In this document: positions 1 through 6,330 of the stretch, piece by piece
How positions within the stretch are numbered: the stretch's first letter is position 1
Layout: each line of letters begins with the position of its first letter
Notes under the pieces: generated by a model
The model's database searches: none
Told to the model about the DNA's origin: nothing
What the model saw: only the letters and a program-made list of their open reading frames with translations
Assembly: GCA_009919445.1 (NCBI GenBank)
Contig: RGBY01000049.1
Coordinates: 1 to 13,274, forward strand
DNA from: Planctomycetia bacterium
Lineage (GTDB): Bacteria > Planctomycetota > Planctomycetia > Pirellulales > UBA1268
Direction: 5' to 3'
Length of the DNA: 13,274 nucleotides
Position numbers and translations under genes: made by a program

Positions 1-1221
1 AAGTTCCAATGGCAGGTCATCGACATCGAGCGTCTCATCACAGTCGACCACCACCATGCTCTCAATCACATTCCGCAACTGCCGTACGTTACCGGGCCAG
101 GCGTAGGCTGCCAGTTTCATTCGGGCGGCCCGGGTCATGCCCTTGACGTTCTTGTGATGCCGCTTGGTGAACTGCTTTACAAAATGCTCAATCAGCAGGG
201 GGATGTCAGCAGCCCGTTCTGCAAGGCTTGGAATCAGAATGGTGACGACCTTCAGCCGGTGATAAAGGTCGCTGCGAAAACTCCCATTTTCAATCGCCTC
301 TTCCAGATCACGATTTGTCGCCGAAAGAATGCGGACATTCACCCGAACCGGCTGGTTTGAACCGACACGGGTGATTTCTCCTGACTCCAGCACCCGCAGC
401 AGTTTGATCTGCGTTGCCATCGGCATGTCCCCGACCTCATCGAGAAACAAAGTGCCGCCATCGGCGTACTCAAACTTCCCAACCCGGTCTGAGGACGCAT
501 CGGTAAAGGCACCCCTGATATGGCCAAAGAGTTCGCTTTCCAGGATATTCTCGCTGAGTGCAGCACAGTTAAGCGCCACAAATGGCTTCTTCTTCCGCGG
601 GCTGTTCTGATGAATTGCCTGCGCCACCAGTTCTTTGCCAGTTCCGGTTGCTCCCTGAATCAAGACCGTGGCATCGGTCGGCGCGATCCGCTTGAGCCTC
701 TCGATTACCGCAAGCATCTGCGGGCTTGAGCCGACCACTCCCTCAAAACCAAACCGTTCATCGAGTCTGCGGTTGAGTTCGAGATTCTGGAGCCGCAGCC
801 GAATGCCAGCCGAAGCCTTTTCTACTGCAGCCCGCAAGTGGCCTAGATCGAGTGGCTTCTGGAGATAGGTGAAGGCGCCCTGCTGCATCGCCTCGACGGC
901 TGAGGGAACGGAGCCATGCCCCGTGACGACGATCACCTCTGTTTCGGCAGCTGCTTCCTTGGCAAGCTTGAGGATCTCCAACCCACCGATGTCGTTCATC
1001 ATCAAATCGGTTACCACGACATCAAAACTGTCAGCCGCGAGTCGCTCTGCCCCCTCATTGCCGCCGCCGGCAACCACGACGTCGTAGCCGAGCCGTTCCA
1101 GGCCCTCACCCATGGTTCGGGCATGCACGATGTCATTATCGACGACCAGCACGTGGATGGCCCGGGGCATTCCATCGTGCGGCGTGTCGGCAGATGTCTC
1201 AGCTGTCGCAGTACGGGGCAT
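1..1221 (-). CDS. Sigma-54-dependent NtrC-family response regulator (partial, C-terminus off the left edge)
   Basis: Cytoplasmic transcription activator that, when phosphorylated, uses ATP to open sigma-54 RNA polymerase promoters. 407 codons are visible and the frame is open to base 1, so the DNA-binding Fis-type helix-turn-helix is missing. Receiver domain about residues 22-138: LVVDND (one acidic residue replaced by N), phosphoacceptor D72 in VVVTD, K122 in QKP. AAA+ domain about 160-390: Walker A GATGTGKE 190-197, sigma-54 loop GAFTDA 237-242 (consensus GAFTGA), Walker B GGTLFLDEVGD 255-265, arginine-finger region FRSDLYHRL 315-323, WPGNVRQL 375-382. The start is the ATG 46 nt after the kinase stop; no Shine-Dalgarno is visible and a C7 run lies just upstream. 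M18 (position 1170) is an alternative start that keeps the whole receiver. It is the probable partner of the adjacent kinase. The family is certain, the regulon unknown. Confidence 0.95.
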   Translation of the reverse strand, partial: MPRTATAETSADTPHDGMPRAIHVLVVDNDIVHARTMGEGLERLGYDVVVAGGGNEGAERLAADSFDVVVTDLMMNDIGGLEILKLAKEAAAETEVIVVTGHGSVPSAVEAMQQGAFTYLQKPLDLGHLRAAVEKASAGIRLRLQNLELNRRLDERFGFEGVVGSSPQMLAVIERLKRIAPTDATVLIQGATGTGKELVAQAIHQNSPRKKKPFVALNCAALSENILESELFGHIRGAFTDASSDRVGKFEYADGGTLFLDEVGDMPMATQIKLLRVLESGEITRVGSNQPVRVNVRILSATNRDLEEAIENGSFRSDLYHRLKVVTILIPSLAERAADIPLLIEHFVKQFTKRHHKNVKGMTRAARMKLAAYAWPGNVRQLRNVIESMVVVDCDETLDVDDLPLEL

Positions 1222-1267
1222 GGCGAGAGAAGGGGGGGTAAGGGAAACAAAACCTATACCAGTTCAC

Positions 1268-2035
1268 TTACAAACTGACTGGTGGCTCGGTGGGCAGCCG
1301 AGGAGGCGCCGGCAACCAGATGGCCACCTTTGTCCCCCGGCCCGGCGCGCTTTCAATATCAATAGTTCCACCATGAGCCTCAACAATTTTGCGGGCGGTC
1401 GGCAGGCCAAGCCCCGAGCCACCTTGTTTGGTTGAATAAAACGCCTCGAAGACTCGGGCCAGCGTCTCCCGACTCATGCCCGGCCCGGTGTCAATCAACT
1501 CAATCGTGACGCCAAGACCAGCAGACCTTGTCCGCACCATCAACTGGCCGCCAGTGTCCATCGCCTGGGTGGCGTTGATCAACAAGTTCAACAACGCCGA
1601 ACGAAACGTCTCTCGATCAATCCGCACGGCCGGCAGTTCTGGATCAAGAAACCGGACCAGCTCAACACCTGCCTCATCAGCCCGGGGCTGAAAGAAATCG
1701 AGAAGCTGATCAATTTCGACATTCAGATTCCCCGGCTCCGGCGCGATCCCTTCCTGCCGGGAGAAATCAAGGAAGTCATCGAGCAGCTTCTGCAGTCGAT
1801 CGCACTCGTGCCGGACAAGATCAATCTTGGCCCGGGCTCGGCGGGTCGACTGATTTCCTGCCCCCTCGGCCGCAATCCCATCGACGTCTTCAGCGAGCAA
1901 CTCCATATTAAGACGGATGCTCGACAGGGGGTTGCGAATCTCGTGCGCAAGCTCGCTCACGAGTTTGATCAACTCGGCGTAGGTATCGCCATCAGTTTGC
2001 TGATCAGCAAGCAGAGCAGGGTGGGCCATATTCAC
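1268..2035 (-). CDS. Soluble NtrB-like sensor histidine kinase
   Basis: Autophosphorylating kinase, presumably feeding the sigma-54 response regulator encoded 46 nt downstream. 255 residues contain only the transmitter core: H-box ELAHEIRNPLSS with H31, a helical dimerisation region to about 95, N-box NLLINATQAM 150-159 (N154), G1 box DTGPGM 182-187, F-box FEAFYSTK 196-203, and G2 box GSGLGLPTA 206-214. There is no transmembrane segment and no PAS, GAF or HAMP domain: only about 20 residues precede the H-box, so the signal must come from another protein or from the dimerisation helices. The C-terminal tail is proline-rich. The frame opens at GTG 2035, and ATG 2029 (residue 3) is an equally good start; neither has a clear ribosome site. 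It follows pnp in the same direction after a strong stem-loop. Confidence 0.93.
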   Translation of the reverse strand: MNMAHPALLADQQTDGDTYAELIKLVSELAHEIRNPLSSIRLNMELLAEDVDGIAAEGAGNQSTRRARAKIDLVRHECDRLQKLLDDFLDFSRQEGIAPEPGNLNVEIDQLLDFFQPRADEAGVELVRFLDPELPAVRIDRETFRSALLNLLINATQAMDTGGQLMVRTRSAGLGVTIELIDTGPGMSRETLARVFEAFYSTKQGGSGLGLPTARKIVEAHGGTIDIESAPGRGTKVAIWLPAPPRLPTEPPVSL

Positions 2036-2046
2036 GTCTTAGGATT

Positions 2047-2068
2047 GGCCGCCGGGACGGCAGCGGCC
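2047..2068 (-). other. GC-rich inverted repeat in the kinase leader
   Basis: GGCCGC and GCGGCC arms flank a 10-nt centre that can itself pair (GCCG/CGGC). It lies 11 nt upstream of the kinase GTG and could affect translation or be chance in GC-rich DNA. Confidence 0.25.
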
Positions 2069-2123
2069 TGGCTGCTTATCCATCCATCAATCATTCTTGC
2101 CGAAATGGCTGCCGTTACGAACA

Positions 2124-2163
2124 CCTGCTACCGGGCTGCGAAAGGCCGCAGCCCGGCAACAGG
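2124..2163 (-). terminator. 17-bp stem-loop after pnp
   Basis: In the minus-strand transcript, arm CCTGTTGCCGGGCTGCG pairs with CGCAGCCCGGTAGCAGG around a 6-nt loop GCCUUU. All 17 positions pair in RNA, two as G-U wobbles. In the opposite orientation those two become A-C mismatches, so the structure is suited to the pnp-direction transcript. It begins 10 nt after the pnp stop. No uridine tract follows (UGUUCGU), so it may be a weak or Rho-assisted terminator, or a 3'-end stabilising or processing hairpin. Confidence 0.6.
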
Positions 2164-2173
2164 AAGTCGCTTC

Positions 2174-2629
2174 TTACTCGGCAGCTGGTTCCGGCTCTGG
2201 AGCAGCCTCGTCCATGGCAGCCTTCCGGCTGAGTTTCACCCGGTCCTGCTCGTCAACTGCAATGACCTTGACCCGCATCATGTCGCCAACGCGGCAGACA
2301 TCGCCAACATTTCCGACATATTCGGCGGAAAGCTCACTGATGTGGCAGAGGCCGTCCTTGCCTGGAACGAGTTCAACGAAGGCACCAAAGTCCTTAACGC
2401 TGGTGACGCGGCCTTCATAGATCCGGCCGACCTGAATCGAGGCAGTCAAAGCCTCAACCTTGGCAAGGGCTGCGGTCGCTCCTTCAGCATCGTGGCTCGC
2501 CACGGTCACCGTGCCATCGTCATCAACCTCGATGCTGGCACCGGTCGTTTCCTGGATCGAACGGATCGTCTTGCCACCAGGACCGATCAGCAGGCCGATC
2601 TTTTCCGGATTGATATGAGTCCGGATCAA
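2174..2629 (-). CDS. pnp: Polynucleotide phosphorylase, C-terminal fragment (KH and S1 domains)
   Basis: RNA-binding part of PNPase, in the -1 frame relative to the upstream catalytic fragment. The KH domain is at about residues 5-62 with IGPGGKTI at 15-22; the S1 domain at about 67-136 (VGRIYEGRVTSVKDFGAF, then HISEL); a short acidic, alanine- and proline-rich tail follows. Homology starts before the only start codon: upstream codons in this frame read SAWAPRL, matching the SEFAPRI segment that precedes KH in E. coli PNPase. A TTG at 2629 overlaps the TGA of the upstream fragment, so coupled initiation is possible but has no obvious ribosome site. The fragment is intact and well conserved. 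It is best read as the 3' part of a pnp gene broken by a small deletion, or of an intact gene damaged in assembly. Confidence 0.85.
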   Translation of the reverse strand: MIRTHINPEKIGLLIGPGGKTIRSIQETTGASIEVDDDGTVTVASHDAEGATAALAKVEALTASIQVGRIYEGRVTSVKDFGAFVELVPGKDGLCHISELSAEYVGNVGDVCRVGDMMRVKVIAVDEQDRVKLSRKAAMDEAAPEPEPAAE

Positions 2630-4221
2630 TCGCGGCGCCCAGGCTGATGGCGAGTCGCCTTGATGATCGCAGGCGAAATGCCGTTGATCTTCAGGTCGAG
2701 TTGAATCCCGGTAATACCGTTTTGGGAACCGGCGATCTTGAAGTCCATGTCGCCGAAGTGATCCTCATCACCGATGATGTCGGTGAGCAGAGTCCACTTC
2801 TCCTCTGACTCCTTCACCAGGCCGACCGAGATGCCCGCCACTGGATTGGTGATTGGCACGCCGGCGGCCATCAGCCCGAGGGTGGCCCCGCAGACAGACG
2901 CCATCGAACTTGAACCGTTCGACTCGGTGATGTCGGAAATCACACGAATCGTGTAGGGAAAGTCATCCGGATCGGGAAGCACTGGCTTGACGCTGCGTTC
3001 TGCCAAAGCTCCATGACCGATTTCTCGACGGCCCGGGCCGCGAATTGGTCGCACTTCACCAACTGAGTAGGAAGGGAAGTAGTAGTCGAGCATGAACTTC
3101 TTCGAGTACTCCTCAAAAAGCCCATCAACTCGCTGCTCATCCTTCCCGGTTCCCAGGGTGACGGTGATCAGCGCCTGGGTTTCCCCACGCTGAAACATCG
3201 CTGAGCCGTGAACCCGGGGCAGCAGGTCGACCTCACACTCAATTGGCCGCAAGGTCTTGCTGTCACGCCCATCAGGTCGCGTCCCGGCTAAGATCAGCTC
3301 ACGAATGGCCTGCTCTTCCAGAGCATGCCAGACATGCGAGAAATCGCCGTCGCTGACAACCTCGGCACCGGCAGCCGGTTCGGCCGGGCAGACTTCCGCC
3401 TTGGCTCGTTCCTTCACCGCCTTCACCGCCTCGCCACGCTCTTGCTTGCCACGAATCGACGCGGCCTGCTTGAGGTCAGCAAAGTAGGCAGCGGTCAGCC
3501 GCTGCCGCAGCGGGCCGTAATCGGGCAGGTCATATTCCTTCTTTGGCTTGCCAGCCTTGGCAACCAGCTCATTCTGCAGATCGCAGATGATGCCGATAAT
3601 CCGATGGGCCTCCTCAAGCGCTTCGAGCATTCGCTCTTCAGGCATCTCCCGGGCGAAGCCCTCGATCATGAGGATGGCGTCTTTGCTGCCCGACACGACG
3701 AGGTCGAGGTCACTCTCTTCGAGCTGATCCTGCGTCGGAAACGGCACGAACTCACCATCAACCTGAGCCAGCCGAACACTCCCCAGTGGTCCCTGGAAGG
3801 GCAGTGGAGAAATCGAAAGGGCTGCCGATGCACCGACCATCGCCAAGATATCAGCGTCGTTCTGGCGATCGCTGGAGAGCGTCTGCGCCTGCACCTGGAC
3901 TTCGTCGTAGAAGCCTTCAGGGAAGAGCGGACGGATCGGCCGGTCAATCAGTCGGCTGGTCAGCGTCTCCTTCATGGTGGGACGGCCTTCTCGCTTGAGG
4001 AAGCCTCCGGGGAACTTGCCGGCTGCAGCCGTCCGCTCACGGTAGTCACACGTGAGTGGGAAAAAATCGATGCCCGGCCGCGGTGCGCCAGTCGCTGCGG
4101 CGACCAAAACGGTGGTCTCGCCGTAGGCCACCAGCACGGCGCCGGCTGCCTGTTTGGCCAACTGGCCGGTTTCAATGCTCAGGGTTTCCTGGCCAATCTT
4201 TGTTTCAACACGATGCTTCAC
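2626..4221 (-). CDS. pnp: Polynucleotide phosphorylase, N-terminal catalytic fragment (frame broken)
   Basis: 3'-to-5' phosphorolytic exoribonuclease of RNA decay. 531 residues cover RNase PH domain 1, the all-helical linker (about 235-300) and most of RNase PH domain 2. Visible motifs: GKFPGGFLKREGRP, TSRLIDRPIRPLFP, GTRPDGRD 313-320, SNGSSSMASVCG 434-445 and GDEDHFGDMDF with D485 and D491, matching E. coli D486/D492. After GISPAIIKAT the frame runs into RHQPGRRD and a TGA. About 26 residues expected here (E. coli LNQAKGARLHIL... to GDI) are absent, and homology resumes in the -1 frame as SAWAPRL. The start is GTG 4221, giving the usual opening [V/M]KHRVE behind a purine-rich GGAAGGAAAAGAAG stretch; a further-upstream GTG in frame (4287) lacks homology. 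It pairs with rpsO upstream, as in many bacteria. Confidence 0.9.
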   Translation of the reverse strand: MKHRVETKIGQETLSIETGQLAKQAAGAVLVAYGETTVLVAAATGAPRPGIDFFPLTCDYRERTAAAGKFPGGFLKREGRPTMKETLTSRLIDRPIRPLFPEGFYDEVQVQAQTLSSDRQNDADILAMVGASAALSISPLPFQGPLGSVRLAQVDGEFVPFPTQDQLEESDLDLVVSGSKDAILMIEGFAREMPEERMLEALEEAHRIIGIICDLQNELVAKAGKPKKEYDLPDYGPLRQRLTAAYFADLKQAASIRGKQERGEAVKAVKERAKAEVCPAEPAAGAEVVSDGDFSHVWHALEEQAIRELILAGTRPDGRDSKTLRPIECEVDLLPRVHGSAMFQRGETQALITVTLGTGKDEQRVDGLFEEYSKKFMLDYYFPSYSVGEVRPIRGPGRREIGHGALAERSVKPVLPDPDDFPYTIRVISDITESNGSSSMASVCGATLGLMAAGVPITNPVAGISVGLVKESEEKWTLLTDIIGDEDHFGDMDFKIAGSQNGITGIQLDLKINGISPAIIKATRHQPGRRD

Positions 4222-4581
4222 TGTCTTCTTTTCCTTCCTTCTTCCTTCAGTAATGATGCGGAGACACACGTCCCGCCCGGCAACCAACAGGTCGCCTCGA
4301 CATGACCGTCAGCAATGAGTCGGCATGCCATCTGTTCACACACAAATTCGTACCTTTGTATCTTCCGCGACGAGATTGCCTGTTGGCAACGTCAACCTGC
4401 GGACCCTACCAGCCGAACAACGGCAAGGCAGGCGACAGAAAGGCACCTTTCGGCTCACATCGGCAGGGCAGAACAACCCTGAGCCGTCCGCTCAGAAATC
4501 GGCCTCTGCCTCGCAGGCGGCCGGAGCGACGAAACCACACCAACGGCATTCAGAATGATCGGCCGGAAGCCCGGCAGAGCA
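4222..4581 (-). other. 360-bp rpsO-pnp intergenic region / pnp leader
   Basis: No coding region is supported here on either strand. It holds several short perfect inverted repeats: 4562-4575 (next to the rpsO stop), 4479-4495 (CTGAGC/GCTCAG, 5-nt loop) and 4376-4389 (TTGCC/GGCAA, 4-nt loop), and ends in a purine-rich ribosome-binding stretch at about 4226-4249. None is followed by a U run. In E. coli the corresponding region is cut by RNases and used by PNPase to control its own mRNA; that role here is inference. No convincing -35/-10 pair was found, although TTGACG occurs at about 4390-4395. Confidence 0.5.
4562..4575 (-). terminator. Short GC hairpin just after rpsO
   Basis: GCCGG, loop GCTT, CCGGC in the minus-strand transcript, beginning 6 nt after the rpsO stop. 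The stem is 5 bp of G/C with no U tract. It could attenuate transcription or mark a processing site between rpsO and pnp. Confidence 0.35.
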
Positions 4582-4851
4582 TCACTTTCGAATGCCGAGG
4601 CTGTGAATGATGTCGAGGTAACGCTGCGGTGCAACCCGCTTGAGATAATCAAGCAGCCGTCGCCGGCGACTTACCATCAGCAGGAGCCCACGTCGGCTCG
4701 CAAAGTCTTTCGAATGCTTCTTGAAGTGTTCGGTCAGGTGGGTGATTCGACCCGTAAGAAGAGCAATCTGCACTTCGGCCGAACCAGTATCCGTCTGTCC
4801 TCGACGGTGGGCACCGATCAACTCTTGTTTGCGTTCCTTAGTCAGCGACAT
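4582..4851 (-). CDS. rpsO: Ribosomal protein S15
   Basis: 89-residue primary-binding protein of the 30S subunit platform that contacts 16S rRNA helices 20-22. Full length and typical: MSLTKERKQELI start, GSAEVQIALLTGRI at 23-36, HSKDF 46-50 and SRRGLLLMVSRRRRLLDYLK 52-71, with H42, D49 and S52 at the rRNA-contacting positions. The residue before S52, often H, is A51. The start ATG is preceded by GAGGGCGAAC, part of a small hairpin. A promoter-like pair lies about 65-90 nt upstream. It is followed in the same direction by pnp, the classic pairing. S15 represses its own mRNA in E. coli and other bacteria. Confidence 0.98.
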   Translation of the reverse strand: MSLTKERKQELIGAHRRGQTDTGSAEVQIALLTGRITHLTEHFKKHSKDFASRRGLLLMVSRRRRLLDYLKRVAPQRYLDIIHSLGIRK

Positions 4852-4860
4852 CAGTGCGTT

Positions 4861-4886
4861 CGCCCTCTGTGGGCGACCAATGGGTC
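4861..4886 (-). promoter_or_regulatory. Two adjacent stem-loops in the rpsO leader
   Basis: In the transcript, GACC-CAUU-GGUC (4886-4875) is followed directly by CGCCC-ACAGA-GGGCG (4875-4861), sharing one base. The second stem includes the GAGGG that would act as the ribosome site, 9 nt before the AUG ends the leader. Structured leaders bound by S15 are known in several phyla; assigning that role here is inference from position and structure. Confidence 0.4.
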
Positions 4887-4913
4887 ATTTTTCTCTGTCA
4901 ATGTAAGGTGCAG

Positions 4914-4942
4914 AGTCTATCGGCACCGGACCGATGATGCAA
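4914..4942 (-). promoter_or_regulatory. Putative sigma-70-type promoter of rpsO
   Basis: TTGCAT at 4942-4937 and TAGACT at 4919-4914 with exactly 17 nt between them, each matching 4 of 6 consensus bases. Predicted transcription start is near 4907, leaving a leader of about 55 nt. The spacer holds an inverted repeat, ATCGG-N7-CCGAT (4919-4935), that could be an operator. Confidence 0.45.
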
Positions 4943-4978
4943 CAGCCCCCAGTGAAGGGGCCGAGGCAGACTCACGAA

Positions 4979-5028
4979 GACCGGTCAACTCTGCATTCGC
5001 ACCGGTCCCAAAGGCCTCCTGGCGGCCT
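4979..5028 (-). other. Inverted repeats between the desaturase stop and the rpsO promoter
   Basis: Just after the desaturase stop, AGGCC-N7-GGCCT (5028-5012) followed by TTTGGG could form a weak terminator. Next, GACCGGT and ACCGGTC (4979-4985 and 5001-5007) form an inverted pair with a 15-nt spacer. A third small stem, GCCCC/GGGGC, sits at 4945-4961. None has a U run, so termination is unproven. Confidence 0.3.
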
Positions 5029-5030
5029 GC

Positions 5031-6056
5031 TCAGCGGCCCCGGCCGACGCCCCGTGGGGTATGGACGACATTCCAGGCCAGACCGAGTCGTTCCATGGCC
5101 AGAATGACCCAGTAGGTCATGTCGACCTCCCACCACTTATGGCCATGCCGGGCCATCCGCTGAAACGCATGGTGGTTGTTGTGCCAGCCCTCACCAAAGG
5201 CGAGCAGGCCAACCCACCAAAGATTCCGCGAATCGTCGGTCGTCTCGTAATTGCGATAGCCCCAGATGTGTGTTGCTGAGTTCACGAACCAGGTGACATG
5301 AAAAACAATCACCATCCGCACGGCCAGCCCCCACAACAGCCATGAAATCCCGACATCGCGGCCATAGGCCGCCCAACCGGCTGCCAGCAGGCCACCCCCG
5401 ACGAGAAAGTGCCAGAGGAGAAATGTGTGATGAAAGAACATCACTCCCTTGTCTCGCGACATATCGGGTGCCCACCGTTTCACATGGGCGGCGACTTCCT
5501 CAGCTGAGTGTTTTGGGAACAGCCAGAGCATGTGGCTCCAGAGACCACCATCGCGGGGGCTGTGCGGGTCGCCTTCCTGATCGCTAAAGGCATGATGCTT
5601 TCGATGGTTCGCCACCCAGACGGCCGCTGAGCCTTCACCAGAAATGCCACCGACAAAGGCGAAGAACCAACGCACGGGCGTTGAGGTGACAAAACTGCCG
5701 TGGGTCAACAGGCGGTGATAGCCGAGCGTGACCCCCAGGCAGCCGGTGACCCAGTACAGTGCCAGGCAGATTGCCAGGCCCGACCAGGTGAAATACTGCG
5801 GACTAAACAGTGCCACAGCTGCCGCGATGTGAATTCCACCGATCCAGATCAAGGTTGGCCAATCGAGGCCAAGTTTGGCAACCGCCCCAGCCCCGTCAAC
5901 ACGCGGTTCGACCGCCGTAACAGCGGCTCCTTCTTGGGGCAGGCCCGCGTCATCAAGTTCAACGACAGACGAGCGGCCGAATTGGCAAGCCTCGTCAGCG
6001 AGATCGATTGCCTGGTCTGCCCGATCAGCCTCGGGCGCGAGGGTCTGAGGTGTCAT
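5031..6056 (-). CDS. Membrane fatty acid desaturase (acyl-CoA/acyl-lipid delta-9 type)
   Basis: Di-iron membrane enzyme that introduces a cis double bond into acyl chains using oxygen and an electron donor, altering membrane fluidity. With the start at 6056 it has 341 residues. The three histidine boxes are complete: HRLLTH 114-119, HRKHH 151-155, HNNHH 292-296, plus the extra histidine in NSATHIWG (H263). Hydrophobic spans lie at about 68-86, 92-112, 212-230 and 239-258. ATG 6056 is chosen because AAGGA sits 7 nt upstream; the same frame extends to an ATG at 6146, but that codon has no ribosome site and lies in the loop of a strong palindrome. The first 65 residues are acidic and non-membrane, longer than in many relatives. 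No cytochrome b5 domain or dedicated reductase is visible nearby. Confidence 0.93.
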   Translation of the reverse strand: MTPQTLAPEADRADQAIDLADEACQFGRSSVVELDDAGLPQEGAAVTAVEPRVDGAGAVAKLGLDWPTLIWIGGIHIAAAVALFSPQYFTWSGLAICLALYWVTGCLGVTLGYHRLLTHGSFVTSTPVRWFFAFVGGISGEGSAAVWVANHRKHHAFSDQEGDPHSPRDGGLWSHMLWLFPKHSAEEVAAHVKRWAPDMSRDKGVMFFHHTFLLWHFLVGGGLLAAGWAAYGRDVGISWLLWGLAVRMVIVFHVTWFVNSATHIWGYRNYETTDDSRNLWWVGLLAFGEGWHNNHHAFQRMARHGHKWWEVDMTYWVILAMERLGLAWNVVHTPRGVGRGR

Positions 6057-6130
6057 AAATAAGTCCTTCAACCGTTTCTGAATGGTGGCGTCTGCCGCTG
6101 TTCCAGCCAGAAAACCTTTTTTCCGGGCTT

Positions 6131-6159
6131 TCTTTCGGGCAGACATTCTGTCCGAAAGA
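6131..6159. promoter_or_regulatory. Strong palindrome upstream of the desaturase (candidate operator or leader hairpin)
   Basis: Arms TCTTTCGGGCAGA and TCTGTCCGAAAGA surround a 3-nt centre CAT: 13-bp arms with 12 matches. It lies about 75-100 bp upstream of the chosen desaturase start. The near-perfect symmetry fits a dimeric repressor site, such as the TetR-type regulators that control desaturases in some bacteria, or an RNA hairpin in the leader. No U run follows, so a terminator is less likely. Confidence 0.5.
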
Positions 6160-6174
6160 GTTCACTAGTAGTTT

Positions 6175-6188
6175 CGCCAAAAAAGGCG
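6175..6188. repeat. Small inverted repeat CGCC-A6-GGCG
   Basis: Perfect 4-bp arms around six A:T pairs, 16 bp from the larger palindrome and within the desaturase upstream region. It may be part of the same control region or chance. Confidence 0.25.
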
Positions 6189-6330
6189 CGAGGGCCATCC
6201 TAACCGGTCGAGAACGGGTTTCTGAAATGTCAAAACTGCGTCAAGAGGTCAGATCTCGTGCGGTTTCAAGGTTTTCCGTCCTTTTTTGACTCGTTTTTCG
6301 TCTGGTTTCCCGGCGACTGCGAAAGCCCCT

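Noticed and set aside
2036..2123. Sigma-54 (-24/-12) promoter before the kinase gene
   Set aside because: I looked for TGGCAC-N5-TTGC-type spacing and saw no convincing match.
2615..2645. Programmed -1 frameshift joining the two pnp fragments
   Set aside because: No slippery heptamer is visible (CGC CGC GAT TGA), and frameshifting would not restore the roughly 26 residues missing at the junction.
1808..2647. 279-residue plus-strand open frame opposite the kinase start and the pnp 3' end
   Set aside because: It spans two conserved minus-strand genes and the intergenic stem-loop, with low-complexity composition and no family match.
3325..4305. 326-residue open frame on the plus strand opposite pnp
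   Set aside because: It lies wholly antisense to highly conserved PNPase codons, shows no recognisable domain, and is the sort of shadow frame common in GC-rich genes.
4479..4495. Hairpin CTGAGC/GCTCAG in the pnp leader as a terminator
   Set aside because: Short stem with no U run; recorded only as part of the leader region.
6057..6146. N-terminal extension of the desaturase from ATG 6146 (MSARKKARKKGFL...)
   Set aside because: No ribosome site precedes it, the codon is in the loop of a strong palindrome, and ATG 6056 has AAGGA at ideal spacing; kept only as an alternative.
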